A stretch of 64,000 bases of DNA from the NCBI RefSeq assembly GCF_004920835.1, contig NZ_QFHO01000005.1, positions 1-64,000 on the forward strand, in the 5' to 3' direction. Made by a program: the position numbers and the translations under genes. Positions 34,304 through 43,748 of this stretch are shown piece after piece (position 1 is the stretch's first letter; each line of letters begins with the position of its first letter). Source of the stretch: Stenotrophomonas maltophilia. GTDB lineage: Bacteria > Pseudomonadota > Gammaproteobacteria > Xanthomonadales > Xanthomonadaceae. Under the pieces are notes generated by a model that did no database searches, was not told the DNA's origin, and was given only the letters and a program-made list of their open reading frames with translations.

Positions 34304-36349
34304 TCAGAAGCGCGCGGTCATGCTCAGGAAGTAACTGCGCCCGGCCACGAAGTAGTCGGTGGAGCCTTCCGCGTACAGCTTCTTGTCGGCCAGGTTGCTG
34401 ACGCCACCACGCAGGGTCAGTACCTCGTTGACGTTCCAGGCGGCGGTCAGGTCATACAGGGTGTAGGCCTTGAGGAAGGTCGTCGCCGTGCCGGTCTGCT
34501 TGCCGGTGTACTGCGCCGACAGGCTGCTGGAGAACGTCGTGTTGGGCGTCCAGTCCAGCGACGAGTAGCCCGAGAACTCCGGGGTATCGATCAGGTTCCT
34601 GCCGGTGGTCAGGTTCTTGGCTTCCTTCATCCAGGTCGCCGAGGTGCGCCAGCGCCAGTGCTCGCCGAAGCGGAAGTTCAGGTTGCCTTCCATGCCGCTG
34701 GTACGCGCGCGCTGCACGTTGCTCATGCGCGTCCACCAGATGCCGTTGAACTTGCCCAGCGGTGCGTATTCGATCTTGTTCCTGAAGTCGGTATGGAAAT
34801 AGGTCAGGCCGGCATCGACCAGGTCGTTGTCGAAGCTGATGCCGATCTCGCGGTTGGTGCTGGTTTCCGGATCCAGGTCCGGATTGCCGGCCATGTAGCA
34901 GCCGCCACGGGTATAGCCCAGCGGGATCAGCGAGGTGCAGCCACGGCCGCCGGACTGGGTGGCAGCGCTGGGCGAGTTCTCGGTCAGGCTGGGCGCACGG
35001 AAGCCCTTGGAGACGCCACCGCGGACCGTCCACTGTTCGGCCGGATGCCAGACCAGGTACGCACGCGGGCTGACGTGGCCGCCGAACTTCTCATGGTGGT
35101 CCAGGCGCGCGCCCAGGGTCAGGGCCAGCGTGCGGTGCAGCTTCAGCTCGTCCTCGACGAACAGCGCCCAGGTATCCACCTGCAGGTCGGAGCCGTTGAC
35201 CGCGTTGCCTGCGTAGTCGATCGGCGCGCGGCCGATGGTGTCGGTGTTGGTCAGTTGCTGGCGCTTCCACTGGCCACCCACGGCGAACTGGTGTTCAACA
35301 CCCAGGGTGAACGGCGTGGTCAGGCTGCCCTCGATGATCGTATCGGTAGCCTCGGAGCGGCCGGTGGCGCCGATGTCATTCTTGTACTCGGTCCAGTACG
35401 CGCTGATCTTCGAGTTGCCGAAGCTCCACTTTCCATCGTGGTTGAGCGCCAGCGAACTGCGCTTGAGTTCACTGGCACCCCAGGCGCCTTCGTCCTGCTT
35501 TTCCAGCGAGGCATCGATGAAGGCCTGCTGCACGCCATGGCCGGCTTCCAGCGACAGTTCCTGCGCATCGCTGAGCTTCCATTGCAGCAGTGCGTCGACG
35601 TTGCGGTCCTTCTCGCCGGCATAGGCATTGCCGTAGACGCCGCCGTTGGACTGGTCCGAATCGCGGCGCATGCTGTTGGCACCGATGCGCAGGCCGAAAC
35701 GTTCGCCGAGCGGGCCGGAGAAGGTCGCGCCGATCTGCTGGGTGTCACCGCGCTTGCCGTCACCGGGGCGGGTGTAGCTGTGGGTGGCGCTGCCGTTCCA
35801 TTCGTCGCCGATGCGGCGGGTGATGATGTTGATCACGCCGCCCATGGCGTCGGAGCCGTACAGCGACGACATCGGCCCGCGGACCACTTCGATGCGCTCG
35901 ATCTGGTCGGGCGAGATCCAGTTCAGATCCTGGCGGCCAAGGTCGGGTCGATAGTTGGTCGAGGCCGAACTGCCCATGCGCTTGCCGTCCACCAGCACCA
36001 GCGTGTAGTTGGACGGCATGCCGCGCAGCTTGATCTTGGACTGCTCGCCAACGGCGCTGAGGCCGCCTGTCACGCCCGGAACGCGGCTGAGCAGGGTGGC
36101 CAGGTCATGCACCGGCTGGCGCGCGATGTCCTCGCGGCTGATCACGCTGATGCTGGCCGGGGCATCCTTGATCCATTGCTGGTTGCCCGAGGCGGTGACC
36201 ACCACGGTATCCAGGTCCTTGGTGGAGGCATCGGCACTGGCTTCGGCGGCGGCCAGGCCGGGGAGGGCAAGCAGGCAGGCGGCAGACAGGGCGGTGGCCA
36301 GGCGGGTGCGCGGCAGGCGCGCACTACGGAGGTGGGACGACAGGGACAT
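34304..36349 (-). CDS. FepA/CirA-type TonB-dependent siderophore receptor
   Basis: This 681-residue outer-membrane receptor has a signal peptide (LPGLAAA), a TonB box region (DLDTVVVTASG), a plug domain with LATLLSRVPGVT and SSLYGSDAMGGVINIITRR, and a 22-strand barrel ending with Phe (SMTARF). The layout matches FepA/CirA catecholate-siderophore receptors more than STN-containing ones. GGAAG lies five bases before the start at 36349. A Fur-like site is about 150 bases upstream (36501-36519), fitting iron-repressed expression. The exact ligand cannot be assigned. Confidence 0.9.
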   Translation of the reverse strand: MSLSSHLRSARLPRTRLATALSAACLLALPGLAAAEASADASTKDLDTVVVTASGNQQWIKDAPASISVISREDIARQPVHDLATLLSRVPGVTGGLSAVGEQSKIKLRGMPSNYTLVLVDGKRMGSSASTNYRPDLGRQDLNWISPDQIERIEVVRGPMSSLYGSDAMGGVINIITRRIGDEWNGSATHSYTRPGDGKRGDTQQIGATFSGPLGERFGLRIGANSMRRDSDQSNGGVYGNAYAGEKDRNVDALLQWKLSDAQELSLEAGHGVQQAFIDASLEKQDEGAWGASELKRSSLALNHDGKWSFGNSKISAYWTEYKNDIGATGRSEATDTIIEGSLTTPFTLGVEHQFAVGGQWKRQQLTNTDTIGRAPIDYAGNAVNGSDLQVDTWALFVEDELKLHRTLALTLGARLDHHEKFGGHVSPRAYLVWHPAEQWTVRGGVSKGFRAPSLTENSPSAATQSGGRGCTSLIPLGYTRGGCYMAGNPDLDPETSTNREIGISFDNDLVDAGLTYFHTDFRNKIEYAPLGKFNGIWWTRMSNVQRARTSGMEGNLNFRFGEHWRWRTSATWMKEAKNLTTGRNLIDTPEFSGYSSLDWTPNTTFSSSLSAQYTGKQTGTATTFLKAYTLYDLTAAWNVNEVLTLRGGVSNLADKKLYAEGSTDYFVAGRSYFLSMTARF

Positions 36350-36500
36350 GACGGCTTCCATCGGAGGAGGGAGACCCGGTGGAAGCAACAGGCGCAAGCA
36401 GTCAGCAGGCAGCCCCTTCCATGGGTCGTTGGGCGCGCGGCTCGAACCGGCGCAGCTGGGTGGGTCTCGGCCGCACGAAGACGGTGACCTGCCTGGTTAA

Positions 36501-36519
36501 TGAAATGATAACCGTTCGC
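36501..36519. promoter_or_regulatory. Possible Fur box
   Basis: The 19 bases here match the Fur consensus (GATAATGATAATCATTATC) at 12 of 19 positions, with the core ATGATAA intact. The site is an AT-rich island upstream of the receptor gene and between it and opgH, which reads the other way. The rest of the 36350-36841 gap shows no gene and probably holds both promoters. Confidence 0.45.
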
Positions 36520-36841
36520 GTTTGTTACGATCCAGTACCTGGGGCGATGAAGCGACATCCACCTGGCCCGCCCGGAGATCGCCTGCTGTTTGCTGAATGG
36601 GGGTAAATCCCGGCGTAGACCTTCGCGCGCGGCTTACATCCAGCGCCCTAGACTGGCGCCGCATTTTCGATTCCGCCCCGTTGGAGATCGTGTGGGTTCC
36701 GGTAGTGACAGACATCGACTGTGCGGCCACAGGCCGGCACAGCCAGGACAAGTGCGGGCGCCGGGAAGGCGCGCCGGGAACCTTCGTGCATGCAGCCCGG
36801 CCGGGATGGCCGGCCGTGCCGACTGCGCGGAGTAGGCGGCG

Positions 36842-38767
36842 ATGGGGGGGCAAACCATCCACGCGGAAGCGGATACGCCCCGGCTTGACGCCGGCTGGGC
36901 GCTGCTGCCTGCTGAATCGCCACTGCAGATGCCCGAGCAGACCCTTCGCGACGGCCAGCTGAAGGTCCGCAGGCATCGCACATCGCCGCGCATGATCGGC
37001 CTGCGTCGGCTGTACATCTTCGGCGGCACCTTCGCCATGACCGCCATCGCCACCCGGATGATGTGGCGGGTGCTGTCGGCCAATGGCATCAGTGTGCTCG
37101 AGGCCTGCCTGCTGGTGCTGTTCGTGGGGCTGTTCGCGTGGATCGCACTGTCCTTTGCCAGCGCCGTGGCCGGCTTCCTGACCGCGGTGTTCGACCGTGG
37201 CTACCGCCTCGGCATCGACCCGGACAAACCGCTGCCGACCGTGCACAGCCGCACCGCGCTGCTGATGCCGACCTACAACGAAGACCCGCGACGGCTGCTG
37301 GCCGGCCTGCAGGCGATCTACGAATCGGTGGCCGCCACCGGGCAGCTGGAACGTTTCGACTTCTTCGTGCTCAGCGATACCCGCCGCGAAGACATTGCAC
37401 GGGCCGAGGAGCAAGTATTCGCCGAGCTGCGCGAGCGCGTGCCCGACGGCCAACGACGGCTGTTCTACCGCCGCCGCGGTGACAACGGCGCGCGCAAGGC
37501 CGGCAACATCGCCGACTGGGTGCGCCGCTTCGGCGGAGCCTACCCGCAGATGCTGATCCTGGATGCCGACAGCCTGATGACCGGTGACAGCATCGTGCGC
37601 CTGGTTGCCGGCATGGAACACAACGCCGACGTTGGCCTGATCCAGACCCTGCCCTCGGTGATCGGCGGCCGCACCCTGTTTGCCCGCATGCAGCAGTTCG
37701 GTGGCCGCGTGTACGGTCCGGTGATCGCCCGCGGCGTGGCCTGGTGGCACGGTGCCGAGAGCAACTACTGGGGCCACAACGCGATCATCCGCACGCGCGC
37801 CTTCGCCGATCAGGCCGGCCTGCCGGCGCTGCCGGGCCGCAAGCCGTTCGGGGGCCATGTGCTCAGCCACGACTTCGTCGAAGCGGCGCTGATGCGTCGG
37901 GGTGGCTGGGCCGCGCACATGGTGCCGTACCTGGGCGGCAGCTATGAGGAAGGTCCGCCGACCCTGACCGACATGCTGGTGCGCGACCGCCGCTGGTGCC
38001 AGGGCAACCTGCAGCACGGCAAGGTGGTGGGCAGCCGCGGCCTGCATTGGATCAGCCGCGTGCACATGCTGATCGGCATCGGCCATTACTTCACCGCGCC
38101 GATGTGGGCGATGCTGATGCTGATCGGCATCGCCATCCCGTTGTTCCAGGAGGGCATCGACTTCAACGCCCTGCTGCACCTGTCGCCCAGCGTGTACTGG
38201 CGCGCCCAGGACGAGGAACAGGTGGTACGCCTGTTCGCTGCGACCATGGCGGTGCTGCTGATGCCCAAGGTCCTGGGGTACCTGGCGATGCTGCTGGACC
38301 CGGTCGACCGTCGCGGCTGCGGCGGCGCGATCCGCGCATTCGTGTCGATGCTGGTGGAGACCGTGCTGGCCGCACTGATGGCGCCGGTGGTGATGTACGT
38401 GCAGTCGCGTGGCGTGGCCGAAGTGCTGTCCGGCCGCGATTCGGGCTGGGACGCCCAGCAGCGCGACGACGGCGGCATTTCCTGGATGGCGCTGATCCGC
38501 GGTTACGGTGGCCTGGGCGTGTTCGGCGCCTTCATGGGCGTGCTGGCGTGGGCGGTGTCGCCGTCGCTGGCGGCGTGGATGGCACCGGTGGTGATCGGCA
38601 TGGTGCTGGCCATTCCGGTGGTGGCACTTACGTCCTCGCGGGGCCCGGGCGCCTTCCTGCATCGCCTTGGCCTGCTCGATATCCCCGAGGAGAACATCCC
38701 GCCACCGGTACTGGTGCGCGCCGCCCAGCTGCGCCGGGAAGCGGCCGAGCAACCGCCGCTGTACTGA
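36842..38767 (+). CDS. opgH: Osmoregulated periplasmic glucan glucosyltransferase OpgH
   Basis: This 641-residue inner-membrane protein belongs to glycosyltransferase family 2. After membrane segments (about residues 55-110) the cytoplasmic catalytic domain holds PTYNEDP (first Asp region), [16 protein letters not shown] (metal-binding Asp), [13 protein letters not shown] and the acceptor motif [12 protein letters not shown]. Further membrane segments follow. OpgH polymerises the beta-1,2-glucan backbone of periplasmic glucans from UDP-glucose. The usual partner opgG is not adjacent. The ATG at 36842 lacks a strong ribosome-binding site. Confidence 0.93.
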   Translation: MGGQTIHAEADTPRLDAGWALLPAESPLQMPEQTLRDGQLKVRRHRTSPRMIGLRRLYIFGGTFAMTAIATRMMWRVLSANGISVLEACLLVLFVGLFAWIALSFASAVAGFLTAVFDRGYRLGIDPDKPLPTVHSRTALLMPTYNEDPRRLLAGLQAIYESVAATGQLERFDFFVLSDTRREDIARAEEQVFAELRERVPDGQRRLFYRRRGDNGARKAGNIADWVRRFGGAYPQMLILDADSLMTGDSIVRLVAGMEHNADVGLIQTLPSVIGGRTLFARMQQFGGRVYGPVIARGVAWWHGAESNYWGHNAIIRTRAFADQAGLPALPGRKPFGGHVLSHDFVEAALMRRGGWAAHMVPYLGGSYEEGPPTLTDMLVRDRRWCQGNLQHGKVVGSRGLHWISRVHMLIGIGHYFTAPMWAMLMLIGIAIPLFQEGIDFNALLHLSPSVYWRAQDEEQVVRLFAATMAVLLMPKVLGYLAMLLDPVDRRGCGGAIRAFVSMLVETVLAALMAPVVMYVQSRGVAEVLSGRDSGWDAQQRDDGGISWMALIRGYGGLGVFGAFMGVLAWAVSPSLAAWMAPVVIGMVLAIPVVALTSSRGPGAFLHRLGLLDIPEENIPPPVLVRAAQLRREAAEQPPLY

Positions 38768-38817
38768 TTCCCCTGTGCCAGCGGCATAATGCGGCTCGAA
38801 CTTGAAGGAGCCGCATC

Positions 38818-39477
38818 ATGCTGCAAACGGTGGAACAGGAAACCGGCGCTTCGCCGCAGTGGTCGGTGATCTGGCTGCACGGCCTTGGTGCCGATGGCCA
38901 TGACTTCGCGCCGATCGTGCCGGAACTGGTACGCCCACACTGGCCGGCGCTACGTTTCGTGTTCCCGCATGCACCGGTGCGGCCGATCACGATCAACAAC
39001 GGCGTGCCGATGCGCGGTTGGTATGACATCGTTGGCATGGACTTCCGTTCGCGTGCCGACATGACCGGCGTGCAGGAATCGGTACTGCAGCTGGATGCGC
39101 TGATCGCCCGTGAGATCGAACGCGGCATCGCGCCGGAAAAGATCTTCCTGGCCGGTTTCTCGCAGGGCGGTGCCATCATCCTCACCGCCGCGCTGTCGCG
39201 TACCGCGCCGCTGGCCGGCCTGATCGCGCTGTCCACCTACCTGCCCGAAGCCGAGGCGGCCAAGCGTATTGAAGGTGCAGTGCAGGTGCCGGTGTTCATG
39301 GCCCACGGCAGCGCCGATCCGGTGATTCCGCAGGCAGTGGCCGCGCACAGCGCGCAGGCACTGCAGTCGCTGGGCCTGGCGGTGGAATGGCATAGCTACC
39401 CGATGGCCCACCAGGTCTGCGCTGAAGAGATCCAGGCGCTGGGTGACTGGCTGCAGGAACGCCTGGGCGTCGCCTGA
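38818..39477 (+). CDS. Carboxylesterase/phospholipase (alpha/beta hydrolase)
   Basis: This 219-residue cytoplasmic enzyme of the acyl-protein-thioesterase-like group has IWLHGLGADGHDFAP near the N-terminus, the nucleophile elbow GFSQGG (Ser at about residue 116), Asp in HGSADPVIP, and His in YPMAHQVCAEE. It hydrolyses short-chain or lysophospholipid esters. GAAGGAG lies upstream of the ATG. It ends four bases before the algZ gene, so the three genes to algR are probably cotranscribed. Confidence 0.92.
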   Translation: MLQTVEQETGASPQWSVIWLHGLGADGHDFAPIVPELVRPHWPALRFVFPHAPVRPITINNGVPMRGWYDIVGMDFRSRADMTGVQESVLQLDALIAREIERGIAPEKIFLAGFSQGGAIILTAALSRTAPLAGLIALSTYLPEAEAAKRIEGAVQVPVFMAHGSADPVIPQAVAAHSAQALQSLGLAVEWHSYPMAHQVCAEEIQALGDWLQERLGVA

Positions 39478-39480
39478 GCC

Positions 39481-40524
39481 ATGCCCCCGGCCAGCACACC
39501 GCCGTGGATGCCGGAACTGTGCCGCCTGCCACGGCTGGCGGCGATGCTCGGCCTGGCCGAGCTGGTCGTGGTGGTGCTGGCCCTGGCGCCCGACGGCAGC
39601 CGCCACTGGACCTTTGGCGAACTGCTGTCGGCCAGTGGCTTTGCGCTGTGGCTGGCGCTGGCGGTGACCGCCAGCCTGTGCCTGCTGCGGCAAGCGCTGT
39701 CGAAGCTGCCGCAGATGCTGGGCGCGGCCGCGGCGATTGCGTTGGCGGCGCTGATCGCGGTGGTCTGCGCCGGCATCGTCCACGCCCTGTATGCGGTGCT
39801 GGGGGACAACTTCGCCAGCGGCATCAGCTTCTGGCGCTTCACCCTCGGCAGTGCCGCAACCACCGCACTTATCACCGCACTGGCCCTGCGCTACTTCTAT
39901 GTGAGTGATCGCTGGGCCGCACAGGTGCAGGCCAACGCGCGCGCGCAGGCCGATGCGCTGCAGGCACGGATCCGCCCGCATTTCCTGTTCAACAGCATGA
40001 ACCTGATCGCCAGCCTGCTGCATCGCGACCCGGCAGTGGCCGAGCGCGCGGTGCTCGACCTGTCCGATCTGTTCCGCGCAGCCTTGGGTGCGGGCGAGGG
40101 CGATTCCACCCTGCGCGACGAATGCGAGCTGGCCGAGCGCTACCTGTCGATCGAATCGCTGCGCCTGGGCGAACGCCTGCAGGTGCGCTGGCAGCGCGAC
40201 GAACCGCTGCCATGGGACCTGCCATTGCCGAGGCTGGTACTGCAGCCACTGGTGGAGAATGCCGTGCTGCACGGCATCTCGCGCCTGCCCGGGGGCGGCA
40301 CCATCGAACTGCAGCTCGTCCGCGAGGGCAATGAGCTGCAGATCCGCGTACGCAATCCGGCGCCCGATCCGCAGGCCCCGGGGCTGGCCCTGGCGCGGGG
40401 CGCGGGTCATGCCCAGCACAACATCGGCCATCGCCTGGCCTGGCGCTTCGGCAGCACCGCGCGGATGACGGCCGGCTGGAGCGAGGGCTACTATGCCTGC
40501 CAGGTGACAGTGCCGATCCAGTGA
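39481..40524 (+). CDS. algZ: LytS/AlgZ-type sensor histidine kinase
   Basis: This 347-residue protein has about four N-terminal membrane segments and a His_kinase-type (LytS) transmitter: the phosphorylated His is in ARIRPHFLFNSMNLIASLL (about residue 164) and the ATPase region contains LVLQPLVENAVLHGI. It lacks the standard HisKA and HAMP modules, as AlgZ (FimS) of Pseudomonas does. It is followed 10 bases later by an AlgR-type regulator and then hemC, the Pseudomonas algZ-algR-hemC order. It may help control envelope or pilus genes. Confidence 0.88.
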   Translation: MPPASTPPWMPELCRLPRLAAMLGLAELVVVVLALAPDGSRHWTFGELLSASGFALWLALAVTASLCLLRQALSKLPQMLGAAAAIALAALIAVVCAGIVHALYAVLGDNFASGISFWRFTLGSAATTALITALALRYFYVSDRWAAQVQANARAQADALQARIRPHFLFNSMNLIASLLHRDPAVAERAVLDLSDLFRAALGAGEGDSTLRDECELAERYLSIESLRLGERLQVRWQRDEPLPWDLPLPRLVLQPLVENAVLHGISRLPGGGTIELQLVREGNELQIRVRNPAPDPQAPGLALARGAGHAQHNIGHRLAWRFGSTARMTAGWSEGYYACQVTVPIQ

Positions 40525-40534
40525 GGGGACGATC

Positions 40535-41266
40535 GTGAGGGTAGTCATCGCCGATGACGAACCGCTGGCACGCGAGCGGCTGCGCAGCTTGCTGGCAGCG
40601 CAGGAAGGCGTGGATGTAGTGGCCGAGGCCGGCAACGGCGAGCAGGCCCTGCACGCGTGCGCGGAACTACAACCTGACCTGGTCCTGCTGGATATCGCGA
40701 TGCCCGGACTGGATGGCCTGGAAGCCGCCCGCCACCTGGCCAGCTTCGAGCCGCGTCCGGCGGTGGTGTTCTGCACCGCCTACGACGCGCATGCGCTGTC
40801 GGCGTTCGAGGCGGCCGCGATTGATTACCTGATGAAGCCGGTACGTGCCGAGCGGTTGGCGGCAGCGATCGCACGTGCACGCACGTTCCTGGCCGGCCGT
40901 GACGGCCAGCCGCAGGACCACCGCGGGCAGCAGGCCCGCAGCATGTTGTGCGCGCGCCTGCGCGGCAGCCTGCGCCTGATTCCGCTGGACGACATCCATT
41001 ACCTGCAGGCCGAAGAGAAGTACGTGGTGGTGCACCACGCGCGCGGCGAGGATCTGATCGAGGAGTCGTTGAAGTCGCTGGAAGAAGAGTTCGCCAGCCG
41101 CTTCATCCGCATCCATCGCAACTGCCTGGTGGCGCGCCACGAACTGGTCGAGCTGCGCCGTGGCACGGGTGGGCAGGTGCAGGCGGTGCTGCGGCATGGC
41201 AAGCAACCGCTGGAAGTCAGCCGCCGCTGCGTGGCGACACTGAAGCAGGAACTGCGGCATCTGTAG
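40535..41266 (+). CDS. algR: LytTR-type response regulator AlgR
   Basis: This 243-residue protein starts at GTG and has a complete receiver domain (MRVVIADDEPLARERLRSLL with the acidic pair, phosphoacceptor in LVLLDIAMPGLDG, Lys in YLMKPV) and a C-terminal LytTR DNA-binding domain (about 140-243, DDIHYLQAEEKYVVVHH, RIHRNCLVARHELVEL). Its receiver keeps all phosphorylation residues, unlike the regulator at 19683. It is paired with the kinase gene upstream. Confidence 0.92.
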   Translation: MRVVIADDEPLARERLRSLLAAQEGVDVVAEAGNGEQALHACAELQPDLVLLDIAMPGLDGLEAARHLASFEPRPAVVFCTAYDAHALSAFEAAAIDYLMKPVRAERLAAAIARARTFLAGRDGQPQDHRGQQARSMLCARLRGSLRLIPLDDIHYLQAEEKYVVVHHARGEDLIEESLKSLEEEFASRFIRIHRNCLVARHELVELRRGTGGQVQAVLRHGKQPLEVSRRCVATLKQELRHL

Positions 41267-41304
41267 GTTTTCCGCGCGGCCTGCGGCCGCGACTGCTTCG
41301 AAAT

Positions 41305-41328
41305 CAACAGCAACAGCAACAGCAACAG
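41305..41328. repeat. Four tandem CAACAG units
   Basis: The hexamer CAACAG is present four times in a row between algR and hemC. It is outside any gene and may vary in number between strains. Confidence 0.8.
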
Positions 41329-41365
41329 CGGGTTGGTCGGCTCTGTATTGCTGCGCGTATGGCGC

Positions 41366-41459
41366 AACGGTGTGGACATGCAGGGGACGCCGTGAACCCA
41401 TCCATGGGGGCTTGGTCGCCGCATCCATGCGGCTCACACCCCTGCATGCCCACACCGTT
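41366..41459. repeat. Long inverted repeat, copy 1 of a structured element
   Basis: Arms of 21 bases (41366-41386 and 41439-41459) pair with one mismatch. Between them is a 52-base core that contains the hairpin GCCGCA/TGCGGC. The reverse complement of this core is very similar to the core of the element at 41647-41750. It lies between algR and hemC. Confidence 0.8.
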
Positions 41460-41521
41460 CCGCCTTCGACAGATTTCAGCGTCGGACGGCAAAGGCATTG
41501 TTGTTATCGGGCGGGGAAAGA

Positions 41522-41562
41522 GGGGTCAGATCCCTTTTCCTGCGGAAAACGGATCTGACCCC
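41522..41562. repeat. GGGGTCAGATCC palindrome
   Basis: GGGGTCAGATCC (41522-41533) pairs with GGATCTGACCCC (41551-41562), and the inner CTTTTCC/GGAAAAC pair continues the stem with one mismatch around a TGC loop. A different palindrome family from the two flanking elements. A pyrimidine-rich tract (41578-41622) follows. Confidence 0.75.
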
Positions 41563-41646
41563 GGACGCCGCCGGCTGTTGCTTCTGCTTCTGCTCTTTCT
41601 TTTTTCTTTTGATCTTCCGTGGCTGACGCACACGGAAACTGTCAGA

Positions 41647-41750
41647 GGCCGGGCGGGGTGGGTGCGCGGGGGTGTCCGCGGCATGGATGCCGCGGCCAAG
41701 CCCCCAAGGATGGGTTTACGGCGTCCCCCGCGCACCCACCCCGCCCGGCC
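41647..41750. repeat. Long inverted repeat, copy 2 of a structured element
   Basis: The arms are 26 bases each and perfectly complementary (41647-41672 and 41725-41750). The 52-base centre holds the hairpin CCGCGGC/GCCGCGG and is the reverse complement, with some changes, of the centre at 41387-41438. It ends 87 bases before hemC, so it could be transcribed in the algR-hemC messenger. Confidence 0.85.
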
Positions 41751-41837
41751 AAGCACAGCTGTTGCTTGCACGACCACACCAGCCACGAGGGGCTCCGCCG
41801 TTGGCCGTATCCCGCCGATAGGCGCGATAATGACCGG

Positions 41838-42749
41838 ATGGAAACCGTCCGCATCGCCACCCGCAAGAGCCCGCTCGCCCTCTGGCAGAGCGAACACGTC
41901 GCCGACCGCCTGCGCCAGGCACATCCCGATCTGCACGTGGAACTGGTGCCGATGAGCACCCGCGGCGATGAAGTGCTTGACCGCTCGCTGGCGGCCATCG
42001 GTGGCAAGGGCCTGTTCCTCAAGGAACTGGAACTGGCCATGCTGCGTGGCGAGGCCGACTGCGCGGTGCACTCGTTGAAGGATGTGCCGATGGAACTGGA
42101 TGCGCCGTTCGCGCTGCCGGCGATGCTGACTCGCCACGATCCGGCCGATGGCTTTGTTTCCAACTTGTATGCCTCGCTGGATGCGCTGCCGATCGGTGCG
42201 CGCGTCGGCACATCGTCGCTGCGTCGGCAGGCGCAGCTGCGCGCGCTGCGACCGGACCTGCAGCTGCTGGACCTGCGCGGCAACGTCAACACCCGCCTGG
42301 CCAAGCTCGACAACGGCGGCTACGACGCCATCGTGCTTGCGGTGGCCGGGCTGGAGCGGCTGGGGCTGGGCGAGCGCATCGTCGCCCGCCTGCAACCGCC
42401 GCAGTGGCTGCCGGCACCGGCACAGGGCGCGGTTGCGGTGGAATGTGATGGCAGCAATGCGCGCTTGATGGCGCTGTTCGCCGGCCTGGATGACGCGGCT
42501 ACCCGTGCCTGCGTCGAGGCCGAGCGGGCGATGAACCGTGCGCTGCATGGCAGCTGCCACGTGCCGGTAGCGGCGATCGCGCAGTGGCAGGGGCAGGATC
42601 TGCACCTGCAGGGGCTGGTCGGCAGTGCCAGTGATGGCCGCGCGGTGCGCGCCGAGGCGATCGGCCCGGCCAGTGACCCGGAAGCACTGGGCCAGCGCGT
42701 GGCGAAGATGCTGCTGGATGCCGGTGCCGGCGAACTGCTGAACGTCTGA
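41838..42749 (+). CDS. hemC: Porphobilinogen deaminase (hydroxymethylbilane synthase)
   Basis: This 303-residue enzyme condenses four porphobilinogens to hydroxymethylbilane in haem synthesis. Family features are [18 protein letters not shown] at the start, [54 protein letters not shown], and the dipyrromethane-cofactor Cys in [11 protein letters not shown] (about residue 239). The ATG at 41838 begins directly before the first strand. Position after algR is conserved in Pseudomonas. A repeat and a terminator follow. Confidence 0.95.
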   Translation: METVRIATRKSPLALWQSEHVADRLRQAHPDLHVELVPMSTRGDEVLDRSLAAIGGKGLFLKELELAMLRGEADCAVHSLKDVPMELDAPFALPAMLTRHDPADGFVSNLYASLDALPIGARVGTSSLRRQAQLRALRPDLQLLDLRGNVNTRLAKLDNGGYDAIVLAVAGLERLGLGERIVARLQPPQWLPAPAQGAVAVECDGSNARLMALFAGLDDAATRACVEAERAMNRALHGSCHVPVAAIAQWQGQDLHLQGLVGSASDGRAVRAEAIGPASDPEALGQRVAKMLLDAGAGELLNV

Positions 42750-42759
42750 GGCATCGCAG

Positions 42760-42830
42760 GTAGTGCCGGCCGCTGGCCGGCAACCTCGTGCCCCGATTGA
42801 ATGAAGTTGCCGGCCAGCGGCCGGCACTAC
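42760..42830. repeat. SMAG-type palindromic repeat pair
   Basis: GTAGTGCCGGCC... (42760-42784) and its exact reverse complement (42806-42830) face each other across 21 bases, giving 25-bp perfect arms, each arm itself a small hairpin around GCCGGCCGCTGGCCGGC. The GTAG head matches the SMAG repeats described in S. maltophilia. It lies just after hemC. Confidence 0.85.
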
Positions 42831-42840
42831 CGAAAGAAGA

Positions 42841-42861
42841 ACGGGCGCCTTTGGCGCCCGT
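42841..42861 (+). terminator. Bidirectional terminator between hemC and the DUF481 gene
   Basis: ACGGGCGCC (42841-42849), TTT, GGCGCCCGT (42853-42861) is a perfect stem followed by TTCTTATTT on the plus strand and by TTCTTCTTT on the minus strand, so it can end both hemC and the convergent DUF481 gene. Confidence 0.85.
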
Positions 42862-42864
42862 TTC

Positions 42865-43641
42865 TTATTTGAATTTGTAGACCACGTTCATCGTGGTCAG
42901 CGTATCGGTCTTGCGCTTGTCTTCGGCCACGTCACTGTTGTAACGCGCCTGCCAGCCGGCCTTCAGCGCCAGGTGCTCGTTCATGCTGACCGAGACGCCG
43001 AAGTCGTTCTGGCCGAAGGTGTTGTACGAACCCGATTCGACCAGGAGGGTGTTGACCAGGTCGGTGTTGTCGGTCAGCGAGTACTTCAGGTCGAACAGGC
43101 CACGACCAATCATGCCGGTGCGGGTGCGGTCGTCTTCGGTGCTGTGGGTGCGGCGCACACCGGGGCCGATCTGCGCGTCGAACGAGAAACGCTCGGTGTT
43201 CCACAGGCGGGTGCCGTAACCCAGGCCGAACGAGCTCTGGCGGTCGTAGGTGGCGAAGTCGTCACGCTCGGTACGTACCGTCGCGGTCAGCTGGCGGTGC
43301 TCGCCCAGCTGCAGCGCGCTGCCGGCACTGCCGGTGTAGCGGTTGGCGGTGGTGTTGTTGCGGCGGGTGGTGGTGCCGTCGTCGTTGGTCTCGGTCACCT
43401 TGGAGCTGGAGCGCAGGCCGAACAGGTCCATGCTGTGCACCCAGTCGCCGTCGGTGTAGCGCAGGCGCAGGCGACCGTTGAAGCTCTCGGTGCTGCTGTT
43501 GCCGCGTGCCGAGGCGAAGCCGAGCTCGCCGCCGCTGCCGCTCCACGGCGAAGACATCGCCGCCAGTTCGGAGGCGTCCTGCGCATACGCAAGCGGCGCG
43601 CACAGCAGCAGGGGGATCAGCAGGGACACACGCAGGGACAT
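42865..43641 (-). CDS. DUF481 (YdiY-like) outer-membrane protein
   Basis: This 258-residue protein has a signal peptide (LLLCAPLAYAQ) and a beta-barrel-like body rich in alternating polar and aromatic residues: GELGFASARGNSSTESFNGR at the start and TLTTMNVVYKFK at the end, the pattern of DUF481. Related YdiY proteins are predicted 12-strand outer-membrane barrels of unknown role. It converges with hemC. Confidence 0.85.
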   Translation of the reverse strand: MSLRVSLLIPLLLCAPLAYAQDASELAAMSSPWSGSGGELGFASARGNSSTESFNGRLRLRYTDGDWVHSMDLFGLRSSSKVTETNDDGTTTRRNNTTANRYTGSAGSALQLGEHRQLTATVRTERDDFATYDRQSSFGLGYGTRLWNTERFSFDAQIGPGVRRTHSTEDDRTRTGMIGRGLFDLKYSLTDNTDLVNTLLVESGSYNTFGQNDFGVSVSMNEHLALKAGWQARYNSDVAEDKRKTDTLTTMNVVYKFK

Positions 43642-43748
43642 CGGGGCTTCTCCGAAGCGGTTGACAGCCGGTGATGATACTGGAAGCGTGATGGCGGTCC
43701 GAATCGATCCAAAACGCGCTTCAGGAAACGTTCCTGCCGCCAGCCCAT

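Noticed and set aside
36497..38752. Long minus-strand frame opposite opgH
   Set aside because: It is an antisense shadow of OpgH, whose glycosyltransferase motifs are unmistakable.
41267..41837. CRISPR array between algR and hemC
   Set aside because: The repeats are palindromic elements and a short hexamer tandem, not regularly spaced direct repeats with unique spacers.
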